The notes under the pieces were generated by a model. It was not told where the DNA came from and did no database searches. It saw only the letters and a program-made list of their open reading frames with translations. Below, piece by piece: positions 44,605-53,746 of a stretch of DNA of 64,000 nt (its first letter is position 1; each line of letters starts with the position of its first letter). Both the position numbers and the translations under genes were made by a program. Source of the DNA: Halovenus aranensis (lineage in GTDB: Archaea; Halobacteriota; Halobacteria; Halobacteriales; Haloarculaceae); assembly GCF_900100385.1 (NCBI RefSeq), contig NZ_FNFC01000007.1:124001-188000 (forward strand). The letters are read 5' to 3'.

Positions 44605-44943
44605 ATGGCTGCATTGACTGACGACGACCTTGACGGGGTAAGTCGGGCGGAGAAGTACCCTGATGGGACTGTCGTCCGCGTGTTTTGCATGCGGACCGAT
44701 CGTGACTCATACTCATCTGGGTGGGCATACAAGCTCCACTACGGCGCGACAGAGCCGGAACCACCCCGCACGCTTGAGGATGGCACAATTCGTCGGTACG
44801 ACAACTCACATGAGGATACCAAGGGGCATGAACTGCACGTCGCACCAGACCCCGACCCAGAAATAATCACGTTCCCGGGGATGGTCGAACTCTGGGAACG
44901 GTTCTGGATCGAAATTCCGAAAGCCGAGTTTGCGGTCAAGTAA
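44605..44943 (+). CDS. TumE-like (DUF6516) toxin-family protein
   Basis: A 112-residue soluble protein (MAALTDDDLDGVSRAEKYPDG, VVRVFCMRTDRDSY, SGWAYKLHYGATEPEP, IRRYDNSHEDTKGHELHVAP). The RYDN-H-x-KGHELH core fits my recollection of the DUF6516/TumE family of small toxins. ATG 44605 follows a TATA-like GTTTATTC (44570-44577) by about 30 nt; the longer frame upstream is rejected. It is followed after 23 nt by an HTH protein, the usual partner. It lies 85 nt past the end of tnpB element 2. Confidence 0.6.
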   Translation: MAALTDDDLDGVSRAEKYPDGTVVRVFCMRTDRDSYSSGWAYKLHYGATEPEPPRTLEDGTIRRYDNSHEDTKGHELHVAPDPDPEIITFPGMVELWERFWIEIPKAEFAVK

Positions 44944-44966
44944 GGTCATCACAGACGGTGATACAC

Positions 44967-45416
44967 ATGAACGATACCACGCCGCCACTACACCCGATGG
45001 AACGTGAACAGCTTCGGACAGAATCAACCCTCGTCGTGACAGTAACCTCATCCAGTGAATTCCACGATGATGTCACCAACGAGATTGAGGCGCTCAAACG
45101 GGATGATGCAGTAGATTCCACGCCAATGCTCTCGTTCACCAGCTACGACGATCTGATGGGGACGCTGACGCCGCGTGTGCTTGACCTCGTCGAAGCTATC
45201 CGTCAAGAGAAGCCAGTTAGCATCAACGAAACTGCACGGGTTGTTGACCGGGACGTGAAAAACGTCCACGAGGAGCTTAGTCGGCTCGCCCAGCTGGGAA
45301 TCATCTTCTTTGAGGAAGATGGCCAAAGTAAGCGTCCAGTCGTCTGGTTTGACGAACTCGTCATTAACCTCCCGTTCGATTCAGAGTCCAGCGACACAGC
45401 GGCCGCTGTGCCATAG
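44967..45416 (+). CDS. HTH protein, HVO_A0114-like (candidate antitoxin)
   Basis: A 149-residue protein with an N-terminal region of predicted strands (STLVVTVTSSSEFHDDVTNEIEAL), then LMGTLTPRVLDLVEAIRQEKPVSINETARVVDRDVKNVHEELSRLAQLG, a winged-helix HTH of the kind seen in haloarchaeal HVO_A0114 proteins, and a C-terminal beta wing (FFEEDGQSKRPVVWFDELVINLP). The short spacing to the DUF6516 gene upstream implies one operon and a toxin-antitoxin-like pairing. GTG 44958 is an alternative start three codons upstream. Confidence 0.6.
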   Translation: MNDTTPPLHPMEREQLRTESTLVVTVTSSSEFHDDVTNEIEALKRDDAVDSTPMLSFTSYDDLMGTLTPRVLDLVEAIRQEKPVSINETARVVDRDVKNVHEELSRLAQLGIIFFEEDGQSKRPVVWFDELVINLPFDSESSDTAAAVP

Positions 45417-45474
45417 CTCTCCTTCTATCACATATTTAAGTATTCCCGGTCGTGACAGCGTGGAGACTCACGAT

Positions 45475-46215
45475 TCAGCGGCGGGTAGCTGACAGCTCGT
45501 CTACGACAGCGCGGGCCAACTCCTCAAAGCCGACACTCGCCGGTACCACGTCGACATCGATACCGCGTTCCTGTGCCGTCTCGCGGGTCGGTTCGCCGAT
45601 GGTCCCGACGACGGCGTCGTCGAGGCCGGCGCGTGCCGCCGTTTCGAGTCCGCGCTCGCCTGCGGCCGCGAGGAAGTGCTCGACGGTGAGCGAGGAGGTA
45701 AAGAGGATGCCATCGAGCGTTCCGTCGGCAGCCCGCTCGGCGGAGACGCCGGCCCCATCCGGTCGGACGAGGCGATACAGCACCGTCTCGTGAACGTACG
45801 CACCCGCCGATTCGAGACCATCGAGGAGGACAGCAGAGCCGTGGTCGCTCCGTGCCACCTCGACGCGCGCCCCGTCGACCTCGCCTGCCAAGTAGTCGAC
45901 TAACCCACCCGAGGTGAACTGTTCGGGGACGAGGTCGACCGCGAACCCCTCGGCTTCGAGCGCGTCGGCAGTCGACTCGCCAATCGCACAGAGGGTACCG
46001 CCGGGCTGGTAGCCCGTCCCGGCGAGCAGGTCCGCTGCGGTCGGGCTGGTCAGTATCGTGTAGTCGGCGTCCTCGCGAGGGCGGTCGCCGGTCGGTGACA
46101 CCGACAGCATCGGGTCAGAAAGGGGGTCGACGCCCAACTCTTCGAGCAGCGCGACGGCGGCGTCGATGCGTTCGTCGTCGGGGCGCAACGCCGCGACGGT
46201 CGGCTGGTCGGTCAT
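45475..46215 (-). CDS. hemD: Uroporphyrinogen-III synthase
   Basis: A 246-residue enzyme that closes and inverts ring D of hydroxymethylbilane to form uroporphyrinogen III. The two-domain Rossmann-like fold shows ADYTILTSPTAADLLAG, LCAIGESTADALEAEGF, GILFTSSLTVEHFLAAAG and VVGTIGEPTRETAQERGI, the family's loosely conserved Ser/Thr-rich loops. The gene starts three bases after the hemC stop on the same strand, forming a hemCD operon. Heme made here would feed the CtaB and oxidase systems in the window. Confidence 0.88.
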   Translation of the reverse strand: MTDQPTVAALRPDDERIDAAVALLEELGVDPLSDPMLSVSPTGDRPREDADYTILTSPTAADLLAGTGYQPGGTLCAIGESTADALEAEGFAVDLVPEQFTSGGLVDYLAGEVDGARVEVARSDHGSAVLLDGLESAGAYVHETVLYRLVRPDGAGVSAERAADGTLDGILFTSSLTVEHFLAAAGERGLETAARAGLDDAVVGTIGEPTRETAQERGIDVDVVPASVGFEELARAVVDELSATRR

Positions 46216-46218
46216 CGG

Positions 46219-47331
46219 TCACTCCCCCCGTTTCGCGTCGTCAGGGTCCTCCCGCCTGGCTTTCTCGATGAGATCGGCCGCGCCCCGGTCGGCGAGGTCG
46301 GCGGCAAATTCAGCGGCGGCCTGTGCGTGGCGCTCGACGGGCAGGTCCCGCGCGTCGCTGACCTCCTCGGTCCCGTCCTGTGAGAGCACCCTGACTCTCG
46401 TCGACACCACGTCACCCTGCAGGCGCGCGTAGATACCAACGGGGGCGACACAGCCGCCGCCGAGCTCGGCGAGGACCGTCCGCTCGACGGTGGTCTCGAC
46501 GCGCGTCGGTGGGTCGTCGACCGTGTCGTGGATGTACTCGGCGGCCTCGTCGTCCAGCGCCGTCACCGCAATCACGCCCTGTGCCGGGGCTGGCACGAAC
46601 GATTCGGGGTCGAGGTGTTCGACGTGAAGTTCCCCGAGCAGGCTACTCCGGTCGAGACCGGCTTCCGCGAGGCAGATTGCGTCGTACTCCGTCTCGACCT
46701 CGCGGTCGAGGGCAGCCTGTTCGAGGGCGGTCAGGCTCTCGACCCACTCCTCGGGCGGGCGGTCGAACTCGCTTTTGTCCTCGTTTTCGTCATCGTCAGT
46801 CTCGTTGTGCCACGCTTCGACCCGCCGGTCGTGTTCGCGCTGGAGTTCCGGCCCAAGCAGCTTCTCGACGCGGGTGTCGACGTTCCCACGGAGTCCTGCG
46901 ATGTCGAGGTCGGGCCGTCGGGCGAGTAGCTGTGCCCCTCGGCGGAGACTCGACGTGCCGATGGTCGCCCCTTCCGGCAGGTCCTCCAAGCTGGTTCCCT
47001 CGGGTGTTACCAGTACGTCGCCTGGCGGTCCGCGTTCGAGCACGCCAGCGACGATGAGGTCGTCTGGCTGTTCGGTCGGCATATCCTTCATCGAGTGGAC
47101 GGCCGCGTTGAGGTCGCCCGACAGCACCTGCTCGTCGAGGCTGCGGACGAACGCGCCCGTCGTGCCGAGCTGGTGGATGAGCTCGTCGCGCACCTGGTCG
47201 CCCTCCGTCTCGACGGTGACCAGCTCGACGGGCTGGCGTCTGCTCGACAGCTGGTCTCTGACCGTCTCTGCCTGCCAGCGCGCGAGTGCCGAGCCACGCG
47301 TCGCGAGCTGGAGCGTTCCGTGTGTACTCAT
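46219..47331 (-). CDS. hemC: Porphobilinogen deaminase (hydroxymethylbilane synthase)
   Basis: A 370-residue enzyme that assembles four porphobilinogens into hydroxymethylbilane on a dipyrromethane cofactor. Marks: LATRGSALARWQAETVRDQL, DLNAAVHSMKDMPTE, IGTSSLRRGAQLLARRPDL, LRGNVDTRVEKL, and the cofactor Cys294 in LGGGCVAPVG. An acidic insert of about 30 residues (around NETDDDENEDKSEFD) between the domains is a haloarchaeal feature. It is the first gene of hemCD. Confidence 0.95.
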   Translation of the reverse strand: MSTHGTLQLATRGSALARWQAETVRDQLSSRRQPVELVTVETEGDQVRDELIHQLGTTGAFVRSLDEQVLSGDLNAAVHSMKDMPTEQPDDLIVAGVLERGPPGDVLVTPEGTSLEDLPEGATIGTSSLRRGAQLLARRPDLDIAGLRGNVDTRVEKLLGPELQREHDRRVEAWHNETDDDENEDKSEFDRPPEEWVESLTALEQAALDREVETEYDAICLAEAGLDRSSLLGELHVEHLDPESFVPAPAQGVIAVTALDDEAAEYIHDTVDDPPTRVETTVERTVLAELGGGCVAPVGIYARLQGDVVSTRVRVLSQDGTEEVSDARDLPVERHAQAAAEFAADLADRGAADLIEKARREDPDDAKRGE

Positions 47332-47450
47332 TGTTTCTCCCTCTGTGACCCTCGGTGAAAAGCACCGTCGTTTGTCTGCTCTGAGCGCTCCTGTGCACCA
47401 ATTTGCTGTCTCTGCCTGACGCTTTTGTGCGACGAGCGCCTATCTGGAGT

Positions 47451-48074
47451 ATGGTTCCCAGTCCACACCACGGCTCGATGTCCGGCGATGGGGAGCCGTC
47501 TAATGGGTGTCCTCGCACGGACAGGGCAGTACTGACCGACGGGGGCGAACCGGTGGACGGAGTTGGAGACGACGGTGAGACGGTTGCTGACGCGTCGGGA
47601 GACGACCCCGACAGCCCCGCTGCCGACGACGCCGTCGCGAAACACAGCGTCTCCCGGCGCGGGATGCTCCTGTATGGAGGTGGCTCGGCGCTGGTGACAC
47701 TCGGGGGCGCTGGCGCGGGTTGGTTTGCCTTCATCAGAGCATCACGCGGGCCCGAGGAGGAGGTCGTCAGAGAGTACGTCGACGCAATCGACCGCGGGTA
47801 CTTCTATACGGCTCAGGAACTGTTCCACGAGAACGCCCCGACCGACGCGTGGGGACAAGACGAGTTGCCCGGCGTCGACCGCATCTCGCTGTCGGTCGAG
47901 CGGACAGCGGTGGCCGACCGCGAGGAAGACCCAGGACTGGAGGGCGTCGAGGAACTGGCGCTCGTCCACGTCGACATCACGATGGAGGGCGGCGTCAACT
48001 CCGAGTTGCTCGAACTGGCCTTCGTCGTCGCACAGAACGAGGCCGGCGAGTGGAAGCTCTGGCGTGACCGCTAG
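47451..48074 (+). CDS. Haloarchaeal Tat-type or membrane-anchored hypothetical protein
   Basis: A 207-residue protein. Acidic residues 1-66 precede SRRGMLLYGGGSALVTLGG, a twin-Arg hydrophobic segment (69-94) that is either a Tat signal with a long n-region or a membrane anchor. The C-terminal 105 residues (EEEVVREYVDAIDRGYFYTAQELFHENAP...) resemble a small NTF2-like/DUF4878-type alpha+beta domain. A TATA-like CTTTTGTG about 27 nt upstream supports ATG 47451; ATG 47478 is possible. The function is not known. Its stop abuts the UDP-glucose dehydrogenase gene end. Confidence 0.6.
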   Translation: MVPSPHHGSMSGDGEPSNGCPRTDRAVLTDGGEPVDGVGDDGETVADASGDDPDSPAADDAVAKHSVSRRGMLLYGGGSALVTLGGAGAGWFAFIRASRGPEEEVVREYVDAIDRGYFYTAQELFHENAPTDAWGQDELPGVDRISLSVERTAVADREEDPGLEGVEELALVHVDITMEGGVNSELLELAFVVAQNEAGEWKLWRDR

Positions 48075-49379
48075 CTACCACGTAAGTCCTTCGTAGGTGA
48101 TGCCGTCGCGCCGGGAGACGATGCGACGGCCATCGACAACGACCGGGGTCGCCATCGCATCGAACTCCTCGTCGAGCGTGGCGAACTCGTCCCAGTCGGT
48201 GACGACGAGCGCTCCGTCTGCCCCATCGAGTGCCTCTGCAGGCGACGCCACGGCCTCGAACGCGACACCCGGGTAGCGTTCGCGCATGTCTTCGACCGCC
48301 ACAGGGTCGTAGGCGACGACCTCTCCGCCGCGTTCGCGGACGCCCTCGATAACGGGTACGGCCCGGGTATTGCGGGTGTCGTCAGTGCCGGGTTTGAACG
48401 CGAGTCCGAGTACTGCGACCGTCGCGCCGTCGATGTCGATATGCTCGGCGAGCAAATCGAGCAGGCGCTCGGGCTGGCGGTCGTTGCGCTCTTTGACTGC
48501 ATCGAGGACGACCGGGTCGACGCCGCGCTCGCGGGCGGCCGCGACGAGGGCGTCTGTGTCTTTCGGGAAACAACTGCCCCCCCACCCGACCCCCGAGCGG
48601 AGGAACCTCTCGCCGATACGGTGGTCGAGACCGAGCGCGTCGGCCACCGCGTAGGAGTCGACGCCGTAGGCCTTGCAGATGTCGCCGAGCTCGTTGATGA
48701 GGCTGACCTTCGAGGCCAGGAAGGCATTGCTGGCGTACTTGATCATCATCGCCTCGCGGGTCCCCGTGGTGACGACGGGGACGTCCCCGTTTGCCCCTTC
48801 GACGACCGGCTCGTAGACCGCTTCGAGGCGCTCGCGGGCCAGCGACGAGTCCGCTCCGATGACGACTCTGTCCGGGTTCTGGAAGTCCTCGACTGCACTC
48901 CCCTCACGGAGGAACTCGGGGTTGGTGGCGACGTGGATGTCCTCGCCGAGCGTTCCGTCTGCCGCGGCCGCAATCTGTGGCGCGATTGTCTCCTCGACGA
49001 TGCCCGGAATGACGGTACTTTTGACCGCGACGACGTGTGGACCCTCCTTGTCGGCAAGTGCCTCGCCGAGCGATGTGGCGGCAGCTTCGAGAATCGAGCT
49101 GTCGATGCTGCCGTCGTCGTTCGACGGCGTCGGGAGCGCGAGCAGGGTGAGATCGGTCTCGCGGACGGCGTCGTACTCCGTCGTCGCCTGCAGGCGGTCA
49201 CCGCCGTGGCGGCCGACGAGTTCGTCCAGTCCCGGCTCGTGAATCGGAGCCTCGCCGGCGTTGATTGCGTCCACGACAGCGGTGTCGATGTCGACGTTCG
49301 TGACGCGGTGGCCGGCCGCTGCGAGACAGGCAGCGACCGTCGTGCCGACGTAGCCCGAGCCAATGATACTAACCTCCAT
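48075..49379 (-). CDS. UDP-glucose 6-dehydrogenase
   Basis: A 434-residue cytosolic enzyme that oxidises UDP-glucose to UDP-glucuronate with two NAD+. The N-terminal Rossmann domain starts [20 protein letters not shown]. Then follow [22 protein letters not shown], the central [19 protein letters not shown] helix, catalytic Cys270 in [16 protein letters not shown], and the C-terminal domain [24 protein letters not shown] 49379 is chosen over 49439. It is divergent from two sugar-nucleotide genes and would supply UDP-GlcA for S-layer N-glycan or surface polysaccharide. A UDP-mannuronate-type dehydrogenase is the main alternative. Confidence 0.88.
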   Translation of the reverse strand: MEVSIIGSGYVGTTVAACLAAAGHRVTNVDIDTAVVDAINAGEAPIHEPGLDELVGRHGGDRLQATTEYDAVRETDLTLLALPTPSNDDGSIDSSILEAAATSLGEALADKEGPHVVAVKSTVIPGIVEETIAPQIAAAADGTLGEDIHVATNPEFLREGSAVEDFQNPDRVVIGADSSLARERLEAVYEPVVEGANGDVPVVTTGTREAMMIKYASNAFLASKVSLINELGDICKAYGVDSYAVADALGLDHRIGERFLRSGVGWGGSCFPKDTDALVAAARERGVDPVVLDAVKERNDRQPERLLDLLAEHIDIDGATVAVLGLAFKPGTDDTRNTRAVPVIEGVRERGGEVVAYDPVAVEDMRERYPGVAFEAVASPAEALDGADGALVVTDWDEFATLDEEFDAMATPVVVDGRRIVSRRDGITYEGLTW

Positions 49380-49471
49380 ACACGTACCAGACGCAGACGA
49401 CACCTCATGGTTTCGGTCTGTGGTCTGGGCGGTCCACAATACTTATTCACCTCAACGAAAGAAAACGTGAT

Positions 49472-50233
49472 ATGGATGCTGTCGTACTCGCGGCTGGAGA
49501 GGGAACGCGGCTGCGGCCGCTGACCGAGGACAAACCGAAGGGGATGGTCGAGGTTGCCGGCAAACCGATTCTGACACATTGTTTCGAGCAACTCGTTGCC
49601 CTCGGTGCCGACCAGCTCGTCGTCGTCGTCGGCTACAAGAAAGAACACGTTATCGAGTACTACGGCGACGAGTTCGAGGGTGTTCCGATTACCTACACCC
49701 ACCAGCGCGAGCAGAAGGGTCTGGCACACGCGCTGTTGACCGCCGAGAAACACGTCGACGGCGACTTCATGCTGATGCTGGGAGACAACATCTTCCAGGC
49801 GAATCTCGAAGATGTCGTCAACCGACACAACGAGGACCGGACCGACGCCGCGTTCCTCGTCGAGGAGGTGCCCTGGGAGGAGGCCTCGCGGTACGGCGTC
49901 TGTGACACGAACAAGTACGGCGAGATCGAGGAAGTCGTCGAGAAGCCAGATGACCCGCCGTCGAACCTGGTGATGACCGGCTTCTATACGTTCACGCCGG
50001 CGATTTTCCACGCCTGTAACCTCGTCCAGCCCTCCGACCGCGGCGAGTACGAGTTGTCGGATGCGGTCGACCTCCTGCTCCAGTCCGGCCGGACCATCGA
50101 CGCAATCGGGCTCGATGGCTGGCGTATCGATGTCGGGTATCCGGAGGACCGCGACGAGGCGGAGCGGCGGCTACACGACGGTGACGCAGTTGCCACAGAG
50201 GAGGACGCCGACACCGAAGCAAGCGAATCGTGA
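49472..50233 (+). CDS. Sugar-1-phosphate nucleotidyltransferase (UTP/TTP-glucose-1-phosphate type)
   Basis: A 253-residue enzyme with the nucleotidyltransferase signature LAAGEGTRLRPLTEDKPKGM, the QREQKGLAHALL motif, the metal site LGDNIF, and the sugar loop VEKPDDPPSNLVMTGFY. It makes a nucleoside-diphosphate sugar from NTP and sugar-1-phosphate. Its GTGA overlap with the next nucleotidyltransferase shows translational coupling; the second copy is broken by a tnpB element. It is paired divergently with UDP-glucose dehydrogenase, which suggests UDP-glucose as the product. Confidence 0.88.
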   Translation: MDAVVLAAGEGTRLRPLTEDKPKGMVEVAGKPILTHCFEQLVALGADQLVVVVGYKKEHVIEYYGDEFEGVPITYTHQREQKGLAHALLTAEKHVDGDFMLMLGDNIFQANLEDVVNRHNEDRTDAAFLVEEVPWEEASRYGVCDTNKYGEIEEVVEKPDDPPSNLVMTGFYTFTPAIFHACNLVQPSDRGEYELSDAVDLLLQSGRTIDAIGLDGWRIDVGYPEDRDEAERRLHDGDAVATEEDADTEASES

Positions 50234-50579
50234 TCGGCGTCGTCCCTGCTGCTGGCCAGGGCACGCGTCTTCGTCCGCTCACCGACGACACGCCCAAAGG
50301 GCTTGTCGATATTGCCGGGCAGCCACTGCTCGCACACGTCTTCGAGACGCTTCTCGACAGCGGCGTCGACGAACTGGTCGTTGTGGTCGGGTATCGCGCC
50401 GGCGATATCGTCGCACACTTTGGCGAGTCGTACGCTGGCTGTCCGCTAACGTACGTCCATCAGCGTGAGCGGCTGGGACTGGGCCATGCAATCGCACAGG
50501 CCCGGCCCCACGTGGACGGCCCGTTCGTCGTGTTGAACGGCGACAACGTCGTTCGCGGAACACTGGACGCGCCGATTAC
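50230..50579 (+). pseudogene. 5' part of a nucleotidyltransferase gene split by a tnpB element
   Basis: The 116 intact N-terminal codons (MIGVVPAAGQGTRLRPLTDD... NGDNVVRGTLDAPI) are about half of a paralogue of the upstream enzyme. The frame then runs into element 3 and ends in element sequence near 50700. Removing 50580-52033 joins codon ATT-AC to T-GCG at 52034 and restores the reading frame (...LDAPITAFEEDDAVVAV...), giving a 236-residue protein that aligns with the intact paralogue. The start is GTG 50230, overlapping the upstream stop. It is now very likely non-functional. Confidence 0.85.
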
Positions 50580-52033
50580 AGCGGTAGCGAGGCGAAAGCC
50601 CATCGGCTTTAGCCGTGGGATGAAGCCGACAACTGAGAATCTTTCCACGCTTGTCGCCACGGCTGGATATTCCACCGACCAAGGAACGATATTTTTATAA
50701 CCGTCCGACGTTTAATTACACGTGTAATGGTTGAGGTGAGTGTTGAAACGACCTTCCGAAATCCAAGCCACACCCGCCAGAAAGAATGGCAGCGTGCCAC
50801 CCATATTCTGCGGGAGTGCAAACAGTGGCTTGTCGATGGCTGGAATGACGGGTCGCTCTCCTCATCCATCACGACTGGTGACATTGAGAACCCGCTGTAC
50901 TCAGCACTCCAAAATCAAGCAATACGAGCAGCGAAAAGTGACTACGATGATGAGCCTGTTGAGTACACGGGCGAGCAACCCATCGAAGTTAACAACCAGA
51001 ACTGGGAAATCCACACCACTGAGAATGGGTCTATCGTTATCGGGTTCCCGTGTATCTCTGACTGGTGGTACACCCCAATCCACGTCTACGACGACATCGA
51101 AGACCCAATTGAGGCACTGCTTGACGGTGACGCAGAAAAGACAAAGTTGAGTGTGTGGCGTGAAGGTGACGATTGGAAAGTGTCGTTCACCGTTTCCTAC
51201 AGTGACGATACCAGTGGTGAGGAAACACCCATTGGTGTCGATGTTGGCCACAACTACATTCTCGCCGCTACGCCAGATGATGCGAGTGCTGAGTCATTCC
51301 TCGTCAGTGGCAAGGAGTACAAATTCGTGCGGCGATACTACCGTTCCCTTCGTGAGTCGCTTCAGCAAGCGGGTGCGCTTCGCGCACGGAACCACGTTGG
51401 TAACAAGGAGTATCGCCGTATCCAAGATGCAAATCACACCCTCTCAAAACGACTTGTCGAATACGCCAGTCAATTCGAGAATCCAGTCATCAAACTCGAA
51501 GACTTGGAAGGTATCCGTGACGGCAGTGAATGGCATGGTGTCCACTCGTGGCCGTTCTACGAACTCCAGCAGTTCATCATCTACAAGGCTGAGAAAGCAG
51601 GAATTCGTGTCGAGAAGATTGACCCACAAAATACGAGTCAAGAGTGTAGTCAGTGCGGTGAGTACGCTGGACGTGATAGGAGTCGCTTCGAGTGTCCATC
51701 GTGTGGATACGTTCGACATGCGGATTTGAACGCGGCAGAAAACATCAGTCAACGAGAGGGTGAACCATGCACGGCGTAACACTACGGATGACGCGAACCG
51801 TGCGGCCCAGTCGGTTGAAGAACCGACCATCCACATCGTGGGTGTCTGCCACGTACAGATGGGAAGGCCCGCTTGACCGGGCTACACGCGCTGGAACGCA
51901 CGCCCTCGGTCATAATTGGGCGGCAACCTGTGACGCTGGCCACGCGAAAGCGTATTTGAGCCGCCGAGGAAACGCGCAACCCTAATATCCCCATCGGGGA
52001 ATCCCACGGCTTTAGCCGTGTGGAGGAGGTCAA
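50580..52033 (+). mobile_element. Solo-tnpB IS200/IS605-type element (element 3) inside a nucleotidyltransferase gene
   Basis: 1454 bp with one tnpB and no tnpA. The left flank is ATTAC (50575-50579), like the IS608 target TTAC. The left end (from 50580) carries CCCATCGGCTTTAGCCGTGGG with TGAAGCCGACAAC. The right end has CCACGGCTTTAGCCGTGTGG (52003-52022) and stops at GGTCAA (to 52033). Precise excision restores the host frame, which fixes both ends. The 254 nt after the tnpB stop would hold the guide-RNA scaffold. No target-site duplication is expected for this family, and none is seen. Confidence 0.85.
50727..51779 (+). CDS. tnpB: TnpB RNA-guided endonuclease (element 3)
   Basis: A 350-residue, shorter TnpB with RuvC-I ([14 protein letters not shown]), RuvC-II ([14 protein letters not shown]), a zinc finger ([21 protein letters not shown]) and RuvC-III ([13 protein letters not shown]). 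All acids are present. It begins [27 protein letters not shown]-rich ATTTTTATAACC stands about 30 nt before ATG 50727. Base use is less GC-rich than its surroundings. The predicted guide, read just past 52033, would match the uninterrupted host gene downstream of TTAC. Confidence 0.92.
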   Translation: MVEVSVETTFRNPSHTRQKEWQRATHILRECKQWLVDGWNDGSLSSSITTGDIENPLYSALQNQAIRAAKSDYDDEPVEYTGEQPIEVNNQNWEIHTTENGSIVIGFPCISDWWYTPIHVYDDIEDPIEALLDGDAEKTKLSVWREGDDWKVSFTVSYSDDTSGEETPIGVDVGHNYILAATPDDASAESFLVSGKEYKFVRRYYRSLRESLQQAGALRARNHVGNKEYRRIQDANHTLSKRLVEYASQFENPVIKLEDLEGIRDGSEWHGVHSWPFYELQQFIIYKAEKAGIRVEKIDPQNTSQECSQCGEYAGRDRSRFECPSCGYVRHADLNAAENISQREGEPCTA

Positions 52034-52394
52034 TGCGTTCGAAGAGGATGACGCTGTCGTCGCTGTTGAGGAGGCGACCCGCGAGACTGCCACGGAGACG
52101 GGTGTAGTCTCCGTCACCGACGGGCAGGTAACGGGTATCGTCGAGAAACCCGACGACCCACCCTCGACGCTTGTGACGACCGGCTGCTATGTCCTGCCAG
52201 AGTCAATCTTCGACGCCATCGAGTTACTCCGGCCGTCGGACCGCGGCGAGTACGAACTGCCCGACGCGCTGGGAGTATTGATTCGCGCTGGCTGGGATGT
52301 CCAGGCCGTTGAGCTGGATGTCGAGCGTGTGAATGTCAACACGCCAGCGGATATCGAGCAGGCCAGCGACATGGTCGATAACTCGGATCAATAG
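52034..52394 (+). pseudogene. 3' part of the split nucleotidyltransferase gene
   Basis: The continuation of the interrupted gene: AFEEDDAVVAVEEATRETATETGVV, VEKPDDPPSTLVTTGCY and a C-terminal DVERVNVNTPADIEQ end. It matches the intact paralogue block for block (VEKPDDPPSNLVMTGFY). A GTG at 52020, inside the element's right end, could start a 124-residue remnant, but this lacks the nucleotide-binding half. No frameshift or stop is seen in this part, so the disruption looks recent. Confidence 0.85.
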
Positions 52395-52462
52395 CCAGGC
52401 GAAAACGATGATTTGTGGGGAAGGAAAACGCTAATCACCTCGGCCGGTGAGGCCCCAAACAG

Positions 52463-52957
52463 ATGCAACGCGGTCACCGATTGCTCGCGCTCGTCGTCGT
52501 CCTGTTGCTTGTGGCGGGGTTGTGCGTCCACTACGGTGCGACTCACGAGGAGCGTTCGCCACACCCGACAGGTGAGCAGCTTGCGGAGAACCCTGCGGGC
52601 TGGGACGGGGAGCGCGTTCTCCTGTTCGGTACTGTTACCGAACAGACTGAAGGGGGATTCGTGATGGATGTCGAGACTGATAGCGGGGAGATTGCGCGGA
52701 CTGTCGAAGTCTACAACGCGCAACCGTCGGTCGATACTGGCGGTGTCGTGCAGGTATACGGCGAACTCTCGGAGCGTGGCACCCTCCAGCAGGCCGACTC
52801 CGTCGTTGTGGTGACCGAGAGTCCGCGCGAGCACTGGTATAAGCTCGGTCTCTCCGGTGTTGGTGGGCTCTTGGCTGCTGGCGCGTTCCTGTGGTATTGG
52901 CGCATCGACCCGCATCGAGTGCGGTTCGTCGCCCGCGGAGGTGAGGACGATGGCTGA
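52463..52957 (+). CDS. Membrane protein with OB-fold-like extracytoplasmic domain
   Basis: A 164-residue protein with an N-terminal transmembrane helix (RLLALVVVLLLVAGLCVHYG), an extracytoplasmic beta-rich domain (WDGERVLLFGTVTEQTEGGFVMDVETDSGE, VQVYGELSERGTLQQADSVVVV) resembling a small OB-fold, and a second transmembrane helix (LSGVGGLLAAGAFLWYWRID). It overlaps the next gene by 8 nt, so the two are one unit. No known function; a glycan or lipid role is suggested only by the setting. Confidence 0.6.
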   Translation: MQRGHRLLALVVVLLLVAGLCVHYGATHEERSPHPTGEQLAENPAGWDGERVLLFGTVTEQTEGGFVMDVETDSGEIARTVEVYNAQPSVDTGGVVQVYGELSERGTLQQADSVVVVTESPREHWYKLGLSGVGGLLAAGAFLWYWRIDPHRVRFVARGGEDDG

Positions 52958-53444
52958 ACTGTTCTCTCACATCCTGTTGGCTTTCGGGCTGTTCACCGCC
53001 GTGGGATGGGCCGTGTCGTGGCTCGACCGACGCTGGGTCGTCGTCGGGATGATCGGCTCGTTACTGCCCGACTTGAATCGAATTGACCTGCTGCTTGATG
53101 ATTATGTGGTTGCGCAGCTACTGGGAATTCCGTTTAACTGGACTGGGATTCACACGGTCGGTGGTGTTCTCCTCCTGTCGGGTGCTGGTGCCGTTTTGTT
53201 CGCCACCCACGAGCAACAGAGCCGTGCCTTCGGGCTGCTCGCGGCTGGCGGGTGTTCACATCTGCTTGTCGACGCCGTCAAGGCCTGGGCTGACGGCTCT
53301 AATGGAGCGTACTTGTACCCGTTCTCGTGGTGGCGCAATCCCACTCCTGGGTGGTATGTGTCCGCCGAACGGTGGGTGTTTGTCGCCTCGCTTTTGTTGG
53401 CTGTCGGTGTGTGGGTCGTTGACCGACGAGATAGCATTCAGTAG
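52950..53444 (+). CDS. YdjM-type membrane-bound metal-dependent hydrolase
   Basis: A 164-residue membrane protein with four hydrophobic segments. Marks of the family: HILLAFGLFTAVGWAVSW near the start, GSLLPDLNRIDLLLDD (conserved Pro-Asp), TGIHTVGGVLLLSGAG (conserved His), and GGCSHLLVDAVKAW (His-Asp). These His/Asp sites could bind a metal. Family members are annotated as LexA-binding or inner-membrane hydrolases, but activity is not well shown. It overlaps the upstream gene by 8 nt. Confidence 0.75.
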   Translation: MAELFSHILLAFGLFTAVGWAVSWLDRRWVVVGMIGSLLPDLNRIDLLLDDYVVAQLLGIPFNWTGIHTVGGVLLLSGAGAVLFATHEQQSRAFGLLAAGGCSHLLVDAVKAWADGSNGAYLYPFSWWRNPTPGWYVSAERWVFVASLLLAVGVWVVDRRDSIQ

Positions 53445-53746
53445 AAGCTGACAGCGAGCCCAGAATCCACTATCTTGATTCAGCGAGAGAATCCCGCCCT
53501 TCCCGTGAGTGACGAGTGTTCCGACGCTTCGTCGGAACCGAGGAGCGAACAGGGGCATGGCAAGACTGGAGGTCTTGCTGCACCCGAAAATCTCCGATTT
53601 TCGAGGACGGGAGAGAATCGCGTACGCTCCAGTGAGAAACTGCCGTGTTACTGCTGGTCTTGAGTCTCACCCACGTAGCGTTATTTTCACTTTCACCGTG
53701 GGTGGCCAGCATTCACTATGTCTCCGTTCGAACACCGATACAGGCG

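Noticed and set aside
53645-53746. N-terminal extension of the fourth TnpB
   Set aside because: The 34 residues are hydrophobic read-through; TnpB homology begins at MKRTNTF (53747).
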